Positions 45,501 through 54,059 of a stretch of 64,000 nt of DNA are shown piece after piece. Both the position numbers and the translations under genes were made by a program. The notes under the pieces are model-generated. The model was not told where the DNA came from. It did no database searches and saw only the letters and a list, made by a program, of their open reading frames with translations. Position 1 is the stretch's first letter; each line of letters begins with the position of its first letter. This DNA is from an uncultured Campylobacter sp. (GTDB lineage Bacteria; Campylobacterota; Campylobacteria; Campylobacterales; Campylobacteraceae), in the NCBI RefSeq assembly GCF_937980635.1, contig NZ_CALJPG010000021.1, positions 62,001 to 126,000 on the forward strand, written 5' to 3'.

Positions 45501-46500
45501 ATTTTACGAAGTAAACGAACTTGAAAAAAAATGGGAAGAGTATAACAAAAACAGAAAGCAGTTTTCTTTCCTGAAATCTAAGCCGAATTTCGTATTGAGA
45601 TTCGACAAGACGATTTTGGGGCTTTTGATATTGATCTCGGTTGCGATCGGAGCGATATTCTGGCTGCTTAAAGATAGTGATAGCGTCAGTATGGCAAGTA
45701 TCAATCAAAATATTGAAGACAAAGGTGGTGCTTCAAATTCTGCTAATGATGCCGAGCAGCAGGCGGCAGATCTTGCAGTGCAAAATAATATCTCCAAAGA
45801 AGATTACAATATCAGCGCGCCGAAAGTTGCCCGCGCCTCTAAACACGAAAAGGAACGCCCAAGCTTAAATTTAAACGATGTGGGTGTGCTATCTAGCGAG
45901 GATTCCGGTGGGTTTAAGATGACCAATAATTACGAAAATGGCGGAAACTATGGCGGGCAAGCTCAGGCTCAGAATTTCGGCGGTCAAAATTTTGGTGGAC
46001 AGAATTTTGGCAATCAAAATGTTCCTACGTTTAACGTACCTAATACCAATAACGCAGCTTTTGCAAATCAGCCACCCAAAAATGAGGTTATAGATTTTGG
46101 ACGCGCTCCATTGCCACCTAAATCAAATTTCTCGGGAGGTTCTACAAATGCCGCAAGTAGCGCTCCGCTAAGTTCCAGGATTGAGATAAAAACTTCAAAT
46201 TTAAGCGAAGATAAACAGAGCTTGGAGAGCAAATTTTACGCGACAAATAAGATTGAGTATTCGCTATCGCTAGCCGAAGAAGCGTATAATAAGAAAGACT
46301 ACGACAATGCGATCAAATGGGCTCTTACGTCAAATGAGCTTGATAAGGACAACGTCGCTAGCTGGATAATTTTTGCTAAAGCCAATTATAAAAAGGGTCG
46401 TAAAGAAGACGCGCTTTACGCTCTTGAGACCTTTAACGCAAAGGCGAAAAATAGTGAAATTTCTAACCTCATTTCAAAGATAAGAAGCGATAAACTATGA
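45493..46500 (+). CDS. Membrane-anchored TPR protein of the transformation operon
   Basis: The 335-residue protein has a cytoplasmic start (about 1-40), one transmembrane helix (TILGLLILISVAIGAIFWLL, about 40-59) and a long low-complexity linker. The linker (about 70-230) holds the tandem phrase QNFGG-QNFGG-QNFGN. A C-terminal TPR-like domain follows (about 250-335), with YNKKDYDNAIKWALTSNELD. It probably spans the periplasm and binds a partner through the TPR part. The Gln/Asn/Gly repeat is coded by an 18-base-type repeat near 45970-46020. It overlaps both neighbours. I do not recognise a named orthologue. Confidence 0.7.
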   Translation: MLEFYEVNELEKKWEEYNKNRKQFSFLKSKPNFVLRFDKTILGLLILISVAIGAIFWLLKDSDSVSMASINQNIEDKGGASNSANDAEQQAADLAVQNNISKEDYNISAPKVARASKHEKERPSLNLNDVGVLSSEDSGGFKMTNNYENGGNYGGQAQAQNFGGQNFGGQNFGNQNVPTFNVPNTNNAAFANQPPKNEVIDFGRAPLPPKSNFSGGSTNAASSAPLSSRIEIKTSNLSEDKQSLESKFYATNKIEYSLSLAEEAYNKKDYDNAIKWALTSNELDKDNVASWIIFAKANYKKGRKEDALYALETFNAKAKNSEISNLISKIRSDKL

Positions 46501-47036
46501 AAATTTTATATATTTTAGCTTTTGCGATCGCGTCGTTATTTGCAGTTAGCGCCGATGACGTGCGCAACTGGGATCAGATCGGTCAGTATAACCGTATCTG
46601 CCAAGAAAGCGTGCGAAATTTATTCATCGAGGAGCAGAGCGAGGCGCTTGCGAATATGTATGCTAAAGCATGCCTCAAGATGGATAAAGTAAATGAGCTC
46701 GTCGTGCCTACGGTGATGCTGTATAAAACGAAAGAGGCTCGCGAGAATGCTTCTCTTTATTCGACTATAATTTTTCAAAAAAAGATGCTTTATTTGGCGC
46801 TTTGCGACGGCGTAGACATAAGCTATATAAGAACGCCTAAGATCAATTATATTTTATCTGAAATTTTTGATAAATTTACGGAGAGAGCATACGTAAAAAA
46901 GAGTGATACGTATGTCTTTACCCTAGAAAACGGCGAGCGTGCCGAGCTTTTTATCAAAGAAGAGGAAGAGGTAAAAAAGATGGTAATTGCAATTTATGCT
47001 GGCGATAAGCTTAGCTCGATTAAAATTTATTGGTGA
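46497..47036 (+). CDS. Small exported protein of the transformation operon
   Basis: The 179-residue protein has a signal peptide (MKILYILAFAIASLFAVSA) and a mature helical part with paired cysteines (ICQESVRNLF and ACLKMDKVN, plus LALCDGVD). Its start overlaps the TPR gene (ATGA) and its end overlaps the start region of the ATPase gene. It has no known family that I can name. Its position between the TPR protein and the ATPase gene suggests a periplasmic accessory of DNA uptake. Confidence 0.65.
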   Translation: MKILYILAFAIASLFAVSADDVRNWDQIGQYNRICQESVRNLFIEEQSEALANMYAKACLKMDKVNELVVPTVMLYKTKEARENASLYSTIIFQKKMLYLALCDGVDISYIRTPKINYILSEIFDKFTERAYVKKSDTYVFTLENGERAELFIKEEEEVKKMVIAIYAGDKLSSIKIYW

Positions 47037-47041
47037 TCGCG

Positions 47042-48790
47042 ATGACGAAGATTGAAGAGCAGATTGTTGCGATTTTAATACGAAACAATATCCTTACTAG
47101 CACCGTTGTTCCAGAAATCAAGGACAAGATGGATATCGGCTTGACGCTGGGCGAGGTTTTAGTCGGAGATAACTATCTAAGTCAGGATGATTTTTGCTCA
47201 ATTTTAGTTGAGTTATACAAGCGTCGTCAGATAGAATTTGATGATATAAGCGAAAAATTTTCGATGGATCCGAAAGAATTTTTGCAAATTCTAGCCAAGA
47301 AAATGAACCTATCGTATATGAACTTAGACGATATCGACATAGATTTCAGACTATCGGAACGCACTCCTACCGCACAGCTTAAAAGATACGGCGTGATACC
47401 GGTTAAAGCGGATGATCTGAATATTTACGTTGCTTTTTCTGATCCGTTTAATCTTGAGTCGCAAGATAAAGCGCAGGCTATGTTTAGCAAACAGCTGCTT
47501 AAAATCGTAGTAGCCGATCCAAATCAAGTAAATAAATATCTATCTAAGCTTGAGCTTTCAGAGAGCATTAAAGGGCTCGTAGCGGAGATCCGCAAAGAGC
47601 TTGCTAACACCGGCGGTAGCGGAAGCAGTGATGATACCTCGGCGATTTTAAAGCTCATTGAGATGATAATCAGTCAGTCTATTAAGATGCGCGGTAGCGA
47701 TATTCACATAGAGCCGACCGAGAATAACTGCGTCGTGCGCACGCGTATCGACGGAATGCTTGCTGAAATTTTTATCTTCGATAAAGACATCTATCCGCCG
47801 CTAGTAAGCCGATTGAAGCTGCTTTCGAATATGGATATCGCCGAGCGCCGCAAGCCGCAGGACGGCAGGTTTAGTATGAAAATTTCAGGTCGCGAATACG
47901 ACTTTCGTATCTCGACGCTGCCTATTATCAACGGCGAATCTACCGTTATGCGTATCCTAGATAAATCCAAGGTTATCATCAGCCTGGAAAAGCTCGGCAT
48001 GCACCCTGATAGCTTTAAGAAATTTAATAACGCTATGAAGGCTCCATATGGTATTATCTTGGTTACCGGACCTACGGGAAGCGGTAAGTCTACGACGCTA
48101 TATGCGGCGCTAAACGATATTAAAAATATCGATACAAAGGTTATTACCGTAGAAGATCCAGTCGAGTATCAAGTAAATTTAATCCAACAAGTTCAAGTTA
48201 ACGAAAAAGCAGGTCTTACCTTTGCTTCAGCACTGCGCTCGATCTTAAGACAAGATCCCGACATCATAATGATCGGTGAGATCCGTGATCAAGAGACCCT
48301 TAGGATTGCAATCCAGGCTGCTCTTACGGGACACTTGGTTTTCTCGACCCTGCACACAAACGACGCCGTTAGTGCGATCCCGCGAATAGTGGATATGGGT
48401 ATCGAAGCCTATCTCATAAGTGGTGCACTGATTGCGGTAGAGGCGCAGCGTCTTGTGCGAAAGCTTTGCCCACACTGCAAGCAGCCTACGAATCTTCCTA
48501 AATCGATGCTTGATCAGCTGAAGGAATTTTTGCCTGAAAAATACACATTTTTCAAGGCCGTAGGTTGTGATCAATGCGGTCAAACGGGCTACATGGGGCG
48601 TGAGATGATTAGTGAAATTTTACCTATTACCGATAAAATGCAGAGCTTGATCGCTAACGGTGGCTCGAAGGACGATATGAGAGCCTTGGCGAAGGAGGAG
48701 GGTTTTATAGATATGTTTGAAGACGGTGTTATACGTGCTGCGCGCGGAGTAACTAGTATAGAAGAAATTTATAGGGTGGCTAAACAATGA
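47042..48790 (+). CDS. ctsE: GspE/PilB-type assembly ATPase (CtsE-like)
   Basis: This is a 582-residue protein. I start it at the ATG at 47042 (MTKIEEQIVAILIRNN); GTG 47033 is an alternative. The N-terminal MshEN/GspE domain (about 1-150) is followed by the ATPase domain. Walker A is VTGPTGSGKSTTLYAAL, the Asp box lies in VEDPVEYQ, Walker B is DPDIIMIGEIRD and the His box lies in LVFSTLHTNDA. A four-cysteine zinc site, CPHC...CDQCG, is present near the C-terminus. It powers assembly of the pseudopilus or DNA transport. Its stop overlaps ctsF by 4 bases. Confidence 0.92.
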   Translation: MTKIEEQIVAILIRNNILTSTVVPEIKDKMDIGLTLGEVLVGDNYLSQDDFCSILVELYKRRQIEFDDISEKFSMDPKEFLQILAKKMNLSYMNLDDIDIDFRLSERTPTAQLKRYGVIPVKADDLNIYVAFSDPFNLESQDKAQAMFSKQLLKIVVADPNQVNKYLSKLELSESIKGLVAEIRKELANTGGSGSSDDTSAILKLIEMIISQSIKMRGSDIHIEPTENNCVVRTRIDGMLAEIFIFDKDIYPPLVSRLKLLSNMDIAERRKPQDGRFSMKISGREYDFRISTLPIINGESTVMRILDKSKVIISLEKLGMHPDSFKKFNNAMKAPYGIILVTGPTGSGKSTTLYAALNDIKNIDTKVITVEDPVEYQVNLIQQVQVNEKAGLTFASALRSILRQDPDIIMIGEIRDQETLRIAIQAALTGHLVFSTLHTNDAVSAIPRIVDMGIEAYLISGALIAVEAQRLVRKLCPHCKQPTNLPKSMLDQLKEFLPEKYTFFKAVGCDQCGQTGYMGREMISEILPITDKMQSLIANGGSKDDMRALAKEEGFIDMFEDGVIRAARGVTSIEEIYRVAKQ

Positions 48791-50031
48791 AAAAGCAATT
48801 AGAAGTTGAATACAACGCCAAGGGCGCAAGAAGAAAGATGTTTTTGCAAGCTAGCGATAAGGTGCAAGCAAACAATCTCATGAAGCAGCGCGTAGGCGGG
48901 ACGATCGTAAAAAGAGGTGAAACCCAAGTCGTAGCCAATACGGGCGGCGATTTTAAGGCGCAGGTTTCGCGCATGCTAGGTGGAAGCGGAAGAGTTAGAA
49001 CGCTGCCGTTAGTAGCGTCGATCCGCCAGCTTTCGGTTATGACAAATGCCGGAATTTCAATCCACGACTCGATCAAAGAGGTCGCAAGAGCGGCAGAGGA
49101 TAAGACGCTAAAAGAAATTTTCAGCGCGATGAACGATGATCTTAACGCAGGTCTTAGCTTGACAGAGTCTACGGAGAAATTTAGAGGCCAGCTCGGCGAT
49201 GTCGTCGTTGCGATGGTAAGTCTGGGCGAAGCTACCGGTAATATGGCAGAATCTCTAGCCAAGCTTGCCGCTATGCTTCAAGAGCTTTGGGAAAACCAGC
49301 GTAAATTTAAAAAGGCGATGCGTTATCCGATGATCCTTATGATCGTTATGGCGATTGCATTTTCGGTCTTGATGATGTATGTCGTGCCGAAATTCCGTGA
49401 GATTTTTGAGGATTTAGGCGCGGATTTGCCACTACCTACTAGAATTCTACTTGGTATCGAAAGCACGCTTAATAATTATGGAATTTTTGTTTTAGCGGGC
49501 ATCATAGGCACTATCATAGCTCTTAGATGGGCATATCGCAATAATCCCGAGTTTAAAAAGGGCTTTGACAAGACGATTTTAAAGGTCTATCTATTCGGTA
49601 AGATCATATTTTTCTCGACGATGTCGCGATTTATGCTTATTTTTACAGAGCTCGTGCGAGCGGGTATTCCTATCGCTGATGCGCTGGATACATCTGTTTT
49701 AATGGTGGATAATCATACTTTAAAAGAGAAGCTCTCTACCGTTAAAATTGCCGTGCAGCAAGGTGTAAGCCTAACCGAGGCGTTTAACAATACAGGGCTT
49801 TATGAGAGTATGCTTATTCAGATGATCAGCGCGGGCGAGCAGGCCGGTAACCTCGATAAGATGCTCGGCAACGTTACAGATTATTATAAAGAGAAATTCG
49901 ACGATATTATCGATAATATCTCAAGCTACGTAGAGCCGATCATGCTATTTTTTATGGCGGGCATGGTTCTTCTTTTGGCTCTGGGTATCTTCATGCCTAT
50001 GTGGGATCTGGGCAAAGCCGTCAAAAACTAA
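48787..50031 (+). CDS. ctsF: GspF/PilC-type inner membrane platform protein (CtsF-like)
   Basis: The 414-residue protein has the two-fold GspF domain repeat (about 75-195 and 275-400). ARGININE-poor cytoplasmic halves are seen as LSVMTNAGISIHDSIKEVAR and RFMLIFTELVRAGIPIADAL, each followed by transmembrane helices (three in all). It forms the platform on which the ATPase acts. It is the last gene of the operon, with a strong terminator 8 bases after the stop. Confidence 0.92.
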   Translation: MKKQLEVEYNAKGARRKMFLQASDKVQANNLMKQRVGGTIVKRGETQVVANTGGDFKAQVSRMLGGSGRVRTLPLVASIRQLSVMTNAGISIHDSIKEVARAAEDKTLKEIFSAMNDDLNAGLSLTESTEKFRGQLGDVVVAMVSLGEATGNMAESLAKLAAMLQELWENQRKFKKAMRYPMILMIVMAIAFSVLMMYVVPKFREIFEDLGADLPLPTRILLGIESTLNNYGIFVLAGIIGTIIALRWAYRNNPEFKKGFDKTILKVYLFGKIIFFSTMSRFMLIFTELVRAGIPIADALDTSVLMVDNHTLKEKLSTVKIAVQQGVSLTEAFNNTGLYESMLIQMISAGEQAGNLDKMLGNVTDYYKEKFDDIIDNISSYVEPIMLFFMAGMVLLLALGIFMPMWDLGKAVKN

Positions 50032-50038
50032 CCCCTTT

Positions 50039-50068
50039 AATTCCGCGCCTGCGAGGGCGCGGAATTTT
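50039..50068 (+). terminator. Rho-independent terminator of the transformation operon
   Basis: AATTCCGCGCC (50039-50049) and GGCGCGGAATT (50056-50066) form an 11-base-pair stem with a 6-base loop, followed by a short T-run. It closes the nine-gene operon before ftsK. Confidence 0.8.
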
Positions 50069-50151
50069 ATCAAAGCATTAAAATTTCGTCCTTCAAATAA
50101 AATTTTAACCTTCGTTTGGCTAAAATACCGCTTTAAATTTAAGGATCAATC

Positions 50152-52434
50152 ATAGTTAAAGAAGTATATTTTATCGTCGTATCGGCTATCATAATATTTT
50201 TTGGGCTTGCTACTATTGCGCCCGATTCCGCGCTTGTAGGCAGCGCAGGCAATGCCATCCGCTCGTTTAATACCCAGCTATTTGGTTATTTTGCATACAT
50301 CTATCCGCTATTTTTGCTCGCTTTAGCATACGTAGCCTATAAGCATTTTCGCGGTTTTGACTTTAGATTTTTTGAGTTTAGCATCGGCGCGATTTTGCTG
50401 TTTTTTACCATTTTGATGGTGCAGTCGAGTCTCTTTGGTGCTAGCGGCGGAGCAGTCGGCAGCTTTGCAGTGGACGGGCTTAGGCGAATGATCGGAAGCG
50501 TCGGCGTGTGGATTTTTAATATTACGATTTTTGTGCTTTCGCTAGTGCTTATATTTGAAGATCGCTTTACCGACATCATCAAAAACTGCTTTATTGGCTC
50601 AAGAGATGAAAGCTCGCAGGATGAAATTGGGGATGATTTTGCTAGCGACGCGGATGCAGCACAAAGGGGCGGGCTCGCAAGGCATTCGTCTGCGCAAGGA
50701 TTGAGAGGTGCGGAAAATTTTAACGCTTCGAATGACACTTTAAGCGCAGAGGAAAATTCGGCGAAACAGGGTAATTTTGCGGAGCAGGGCGCAAGCGGAC
50801 GCGGTTTTGAAAGCGGGCAAAATTTTCAAAATTTAAACGATGCTCGCGAGCCCGAGAATGAGCAGAATTTCGGTGACGCGCAGGGTCCGCAGGCTTCCGC
50901 TGAACGCGAGCTTAAAATGCCGCAAAAGGGAAAGCCGAGCAGACTAAAAAGGGTCGAGCGCCTAAGCGAGGTCGCCGAAAATAAAAGGCTTTTGGATCAG
51001 CTCGATAAGGGCAGGATGGCTAAGCCCAAGGATTTTAAGCTGCCGCCGCTTGATTTTTTAAACTTGCCGCCGAAAAAGAAAAGTAGCATCGACGAGAGCG
51101 AGATCGATCGTAAAATTTACGACCTGCTCGATAAGCTGCGTAAATTTAAGATCGACGGCGACGTAGTGCGGACCTACTCAGGCCCAGTCGTTACGACCTT
51201 TGAGTTTCGCCCCGCCGCGCACATCAAGGTGAGTAAAATTCTAACGCTGCAAGACGATCTGGCGATGGCGCTTCGGGCGCAGACCATCCGTATCCAGGCG
51301 CCGGTTCCGGGCAAAGACGTCGTAGGCATCGAGATACCGAATCAAAATATCGATACGATCTATCTGCGCGAAATTTTAGAAAGCGACGTGTTTAAAAGCG
51401 CCTCCAGCCCGCTTACCATCGTGCTTGGCAAGGACATCGTGGGGCAGCCTTTCGTCACCGATCTTAAGAAGCTGCCGCACCTTCTCATCGCAGGCACCAC
51501 CGGAAGCGGCAAGAGCGTGGGCATCAACGCCATGCTGCTTAGCCTTTTGTATCGCAACTCGCCCAAGAGCCTGCGCCTTATAATGATCGATCCGAAGATG
51601 CTCGAGTTTAGCATCTACAACGACATCCCGCACCTGCTAACGCCCGTCATCACGCAGCCTAAGCAGGCGATCATCGCGCTAAGTAATCTTGTTTCAGAGA
51701 TGGAGCAGCGCTACTCGCTCATGGCGCAAAACAGGACGAAAAACATCGATAACTACAATGAAAAGATGCTACGCGAGGGCGGTGAAATTTTGCCTTACAT
51801 CGTCGTTATCATCGACGAGCTCGCGGATCTGATGATGACGAGCGGCAAGGACGTGGAGCACTACATCGCGCGTCTGGCGCAGATGGCGCGCGCCAGCGGC
51901 ATCCATCTCATCGTAGCGACGCAGCGCCCTAGCGTGGACGTCGTCACGGGGCTTATAAAGGCGAATCTGCCTAGCCGCATCAGCTTCCGAGTGGGCTCGA
52001 AGGTTGATAGTAAGGTGATTTTGGATCAGATGGGCGCGGACAGCCTGCTCGGGCGGGGCGATATGCTCTTTACGCCGCCTACCGCGCCGGGGCTCATCCG
52101 CCTGCACGCGCCGTTTACGACCGAGAATGAGATCAACAAGATCGCGGAATTTTTAAAGGCGCAAGAAAGCGTCGTTTATGACGAGAGATTTTTGATCGAA
52201 AACGAGGGCGCCAAGCAAGAAGGCGGTATAATCAATCCGCAAAATATCGTGCTTGACGAGCTTTACGACGAGGCGAAGGCGATTGTTTTGGAGGAGGAGA
52301 AGACCTCGATCAGCTACCTGCAGCGCCGCTTGCGTATCGGGTATAATCGCGCCGCGACGATCATCGAGCAGCTCGAACAGATGGGCGTTTTAAGCGAGAT
52401 CAACGCCAAAGGCCAGCGCGATATAATTAAGTAA
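50152..52434 (+). CDS. ftsK: FtsK-family DNA translocase, probable non-AUG start
   Basis: About 760 residues are coded if the gene starts at ATA 50152, behind AAGGA at 50141-50145. No ATG, GTG or TTG occurs in this frame before TTG 50314, yet the intervening codons make a hydrophobic helix expected for FtsK (EVYFIVVSAIIIFFGLATIA). The body has four or so N-terminal transmembrane helices, a disordered linker rich in Glu, Gln, Ala and Asn, and a RecA-like motor with Walker A LIAGTTGSGKSVGINAML and Walker B YIVVIIDELADLMM. The C-terminal gamma winged-helix has TSISYLQRRLRIGYNRAATI. It resolves chromosome dimers and pumps DNA at the septum. The true start may be ATA, or a base error in what should be ATG. 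Confidence 0.92.
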   Translation: MVKEVYFIVVSAIIIFFGLATIAPDSALVGSAGNAIRSFNTQLFGYFAYIYPLFLLALAYVAYKHFRGFDFRFFEFSIGAILLFFTILMVQSSLFGASGGAVGSFAVDGLRRMIGSVGVWIFNITIFVLSLVLIFEDRFTDIIKNCFIGSRDESSQDEIGDDFASDADAAQRGGLARHSSAQGLRGAENFNASNDTLSAEENSAKQGNFAEQGASGRGFESGQNFQNLNDAREPENEQNFGDAQGPQASAERELKMPQKGKPSRLKRVERLSEVAENKRLLDQLDKGRMAKPKDFKLPPLDFLNLPPKKKSSIDESEIDRKIYDLLDKLRKFKIDGDVVRTYSGPVVTTFEFRPAAHIKVSKILTLQDDLAMALRAQTIRIQAPVPGKDVVGIEIPNQNIDTIYLREILESDVFKSASSPLTIVLGKDIVGQPFVTDLKKLPHLLIAGTTGSGKSVGINAMLLSLLYRNSPKSLRLIMIDPKMLEFSIYNDIPHLLTPVITQPKQAIIALSNLVSEMEQRYSLMAQNRTKNIDNYNEKMLREGGEILPYIVVIIDELADLMMTSGKDVEHYIARLAQMARASGIHLIVATQRPSVDVVTGLIKANLPSRISFRVGSKVDSKVILDQMGADSLLGRGDMLFTPPTAPGLIRLHAPFTTENEINKIAEFLKAQESVVYDERFLIENEGAKQEGGIINPQNIVLDELYDEAKAIVLEEEKTSISYLQRRLRIGYNRAATIIEQLEQMGVLSEINAKGQRDIIK

Positions 52435-53655
52435 GCTTCAAAATTTCGATAAAATTTAAGCGGCGAAATTTTGAAATTTATTGGATTTGCGGGCGCCAGA
52501 ATTTTTAAAATTTAATCGATCTGCGTCGGTGAAATTTTAAAATTTATCGGATATGAAGCGGTAGAATTTTAAAATTTTTTGATCTGCATGGCGGATTTTA
52601 AATTTTAAAATTTGCGCGTTTCGCAGCTCGCGCTTGTGCCTCTGTGGCTGCAGCAAGGCAGACGGTTTATACGGATGCGAGGATGTGTCGAAGTTCTTTG
52701 CGGTGCGGCAGGCGTTTTAAAGTAGTGCTCGGCGGGTATAAACAAGCGCGTTTTACAGCTTGCGCTTGCGACGTGCGCGCTGTCTAAATTTATTATAAGG
52801 CGCGAGTTTAATGTGCGCTGTGCTCTTGGCACTAAATTTCAACTGCGGTGTGAAATTTCAAAGTGCAAGCGGAGTAGAAATAGGGCAGTTTTAAAATTGA
52901 GTACTAAAAATTTTACGGTTTTAAATTTTATAAATTTACAAAGCTCCGCAGAATTTAAAATTTTAAAATTTTGCTTCTTTTTGGGCTTTGGAATTTTGAA
53001 ATTTTAAAATTTGCCGCAACGGACCCGAATTTAAATCGCGCCGCGCCGATATGAAACGTCTTGCGACTGCGCAAGCGGAAGAAGTTGCTGCAGACTTGGC
53101 TTGCGGCGCGCGAGTACATGAGTAAAAAGTTCGTTGTGTGCTGAAGGTTAGTAGCAAAGTATTGCGGTTGTGCGTGGCGACCGACGTGCGGCACGAGTGC
53201 TCGCGCTGCACACTAAAAGCCGTTGTGTCGAAAGCCGCTCGACAAAAGCTGTTTGGCGCGCGGCGTTTTGTGTGGGTATAATTCGCAGTGCGGCTGCATT
53301 GGCGGTATGTTTTGTGATGCGAATATGCTTACATGCTCTGCGATGTAAAAATTTTAGAATAAAATTTTATCGCTGTGCGTATAAATTTAATGAAATTTGC
53401 GACGTAGCAGCGAATGAATTTAAAACGAAATTGCGCACGGACTATGCAGTGCAAACGCGGTTTTGCAGCTAAGTCATATTTTACAGTGTGGCTGCGTTGT
53501 AAGATGCGACATGTTTTACGCCACTGCGCGTTGAAAATAGATCGGCACGCGAGCGCGTTTGCAATGATGTTGCGGCGTAAAATTTTGTAACTACCGCGCG
53601 CTACTCTTGTGTGATTTTGCGTAGTTGTGGTTTGCGACCTTGTTATCGCGTGCCG

Positions 53656-53755
53656 AAAGTCGTCGCGATACGCCTACCAGAGCAGAATGCACCCGCCTGT
53701 AATTAAAAGGTTGCGCTCTACGGTGCGGCAGCGTGCGTCAAAAGTCGTCGCGATA
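53656..53755. repeat. Direct repeat of 15 bases, 85 bases apart
   Basis: AAAGTCGTCGCGATA appears identically at 53656-53670 and 53741-53755. Similar flanking words follow each copy (AGCAGAATGCAC, and AGAACGTACGCAATGCAC). The pair looks like an old duplication of about 85 bases that has diverged. Confidence 0.7.
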
Positions 53756-53889
53756 TGTTAGAATAGAACGTACGCAATGCACACTTGCGGGATAACTAGA
53801 GATCGTACCTTGTGGCGCGCTACCCTGCAGTGTACGCCGAAAAGCCGCCTATGTGTGAGAATAAAATTCGCGCCGCGTTCCAAAAGACA

Positions 53890-53970
53890 ATGTGTGATCG
53901 TGCCACGCGTAAAAGATGCGCGATCGCGCTGCATGCCAAAAAAATGATGCGCGATCGGCGCCATGCAGCA
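53890..53970. repeat. Tandem imperfect repeats with GATC cores
   Basis: Three units of roughly 28 bases follow each other. Their cores are GTGATCGTGCCACGC, ATGCGCGATCGCGCTGCATG and ATGCGCGATCGGCGCCATG, separated by A-rich links. They lie about 100-170 bases before ftsW. The shape is iteron-like, but there is no replication gene nearby, and a regulatory role is not supported by anything else. Confidence 0.6.
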
Positions 53971-54059
53971 CGGGCGCGATGCGAAGTCCGAGCCTCGCGC
54001 AGCAGACGAAGCGTGCACGGCACACGCAAATGCGAATAAATTTTAAAACGGAGAGATGA

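Larger units (their letters stand above)
52435..54059. other. 1.6 kb gene-free spacer with degenerate repeats
   Basis: This is the longest gene-free stretch in the window. The first 180 bases (52441-52620) contain ten AAATTT hexamers by my count. Between about 52620 and 54040 the DNA is richer in G+C with words such as TTGCGCTTGCGA. Frames of 60-100 codons exist but lack ribosome binding sites and show no fold, so I call none. AAAGTCGTCGCGATA occurs twice (53656-53670 and 53741-53755). Toward the end, GATC-containing units of about 28 bases are tandemly repeated. It may be decayed genes, but no parent gene is recognisable. Confidence 0.6.

Noticed and set aside
53170..53472. 100-codon plus-strand frame in the ftsK-ftsW spacer
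   Set aside because: Arg/Cys/Ala-rich composition of random GC-rich DNA, no ribosome binding site, no fold.
53890..53970. Plasmid-type iterons or a replication origin
   Set aside because: No replication initiator gene, AT-rich melting region or DnaA-box cluster is visible beside the tandem units.
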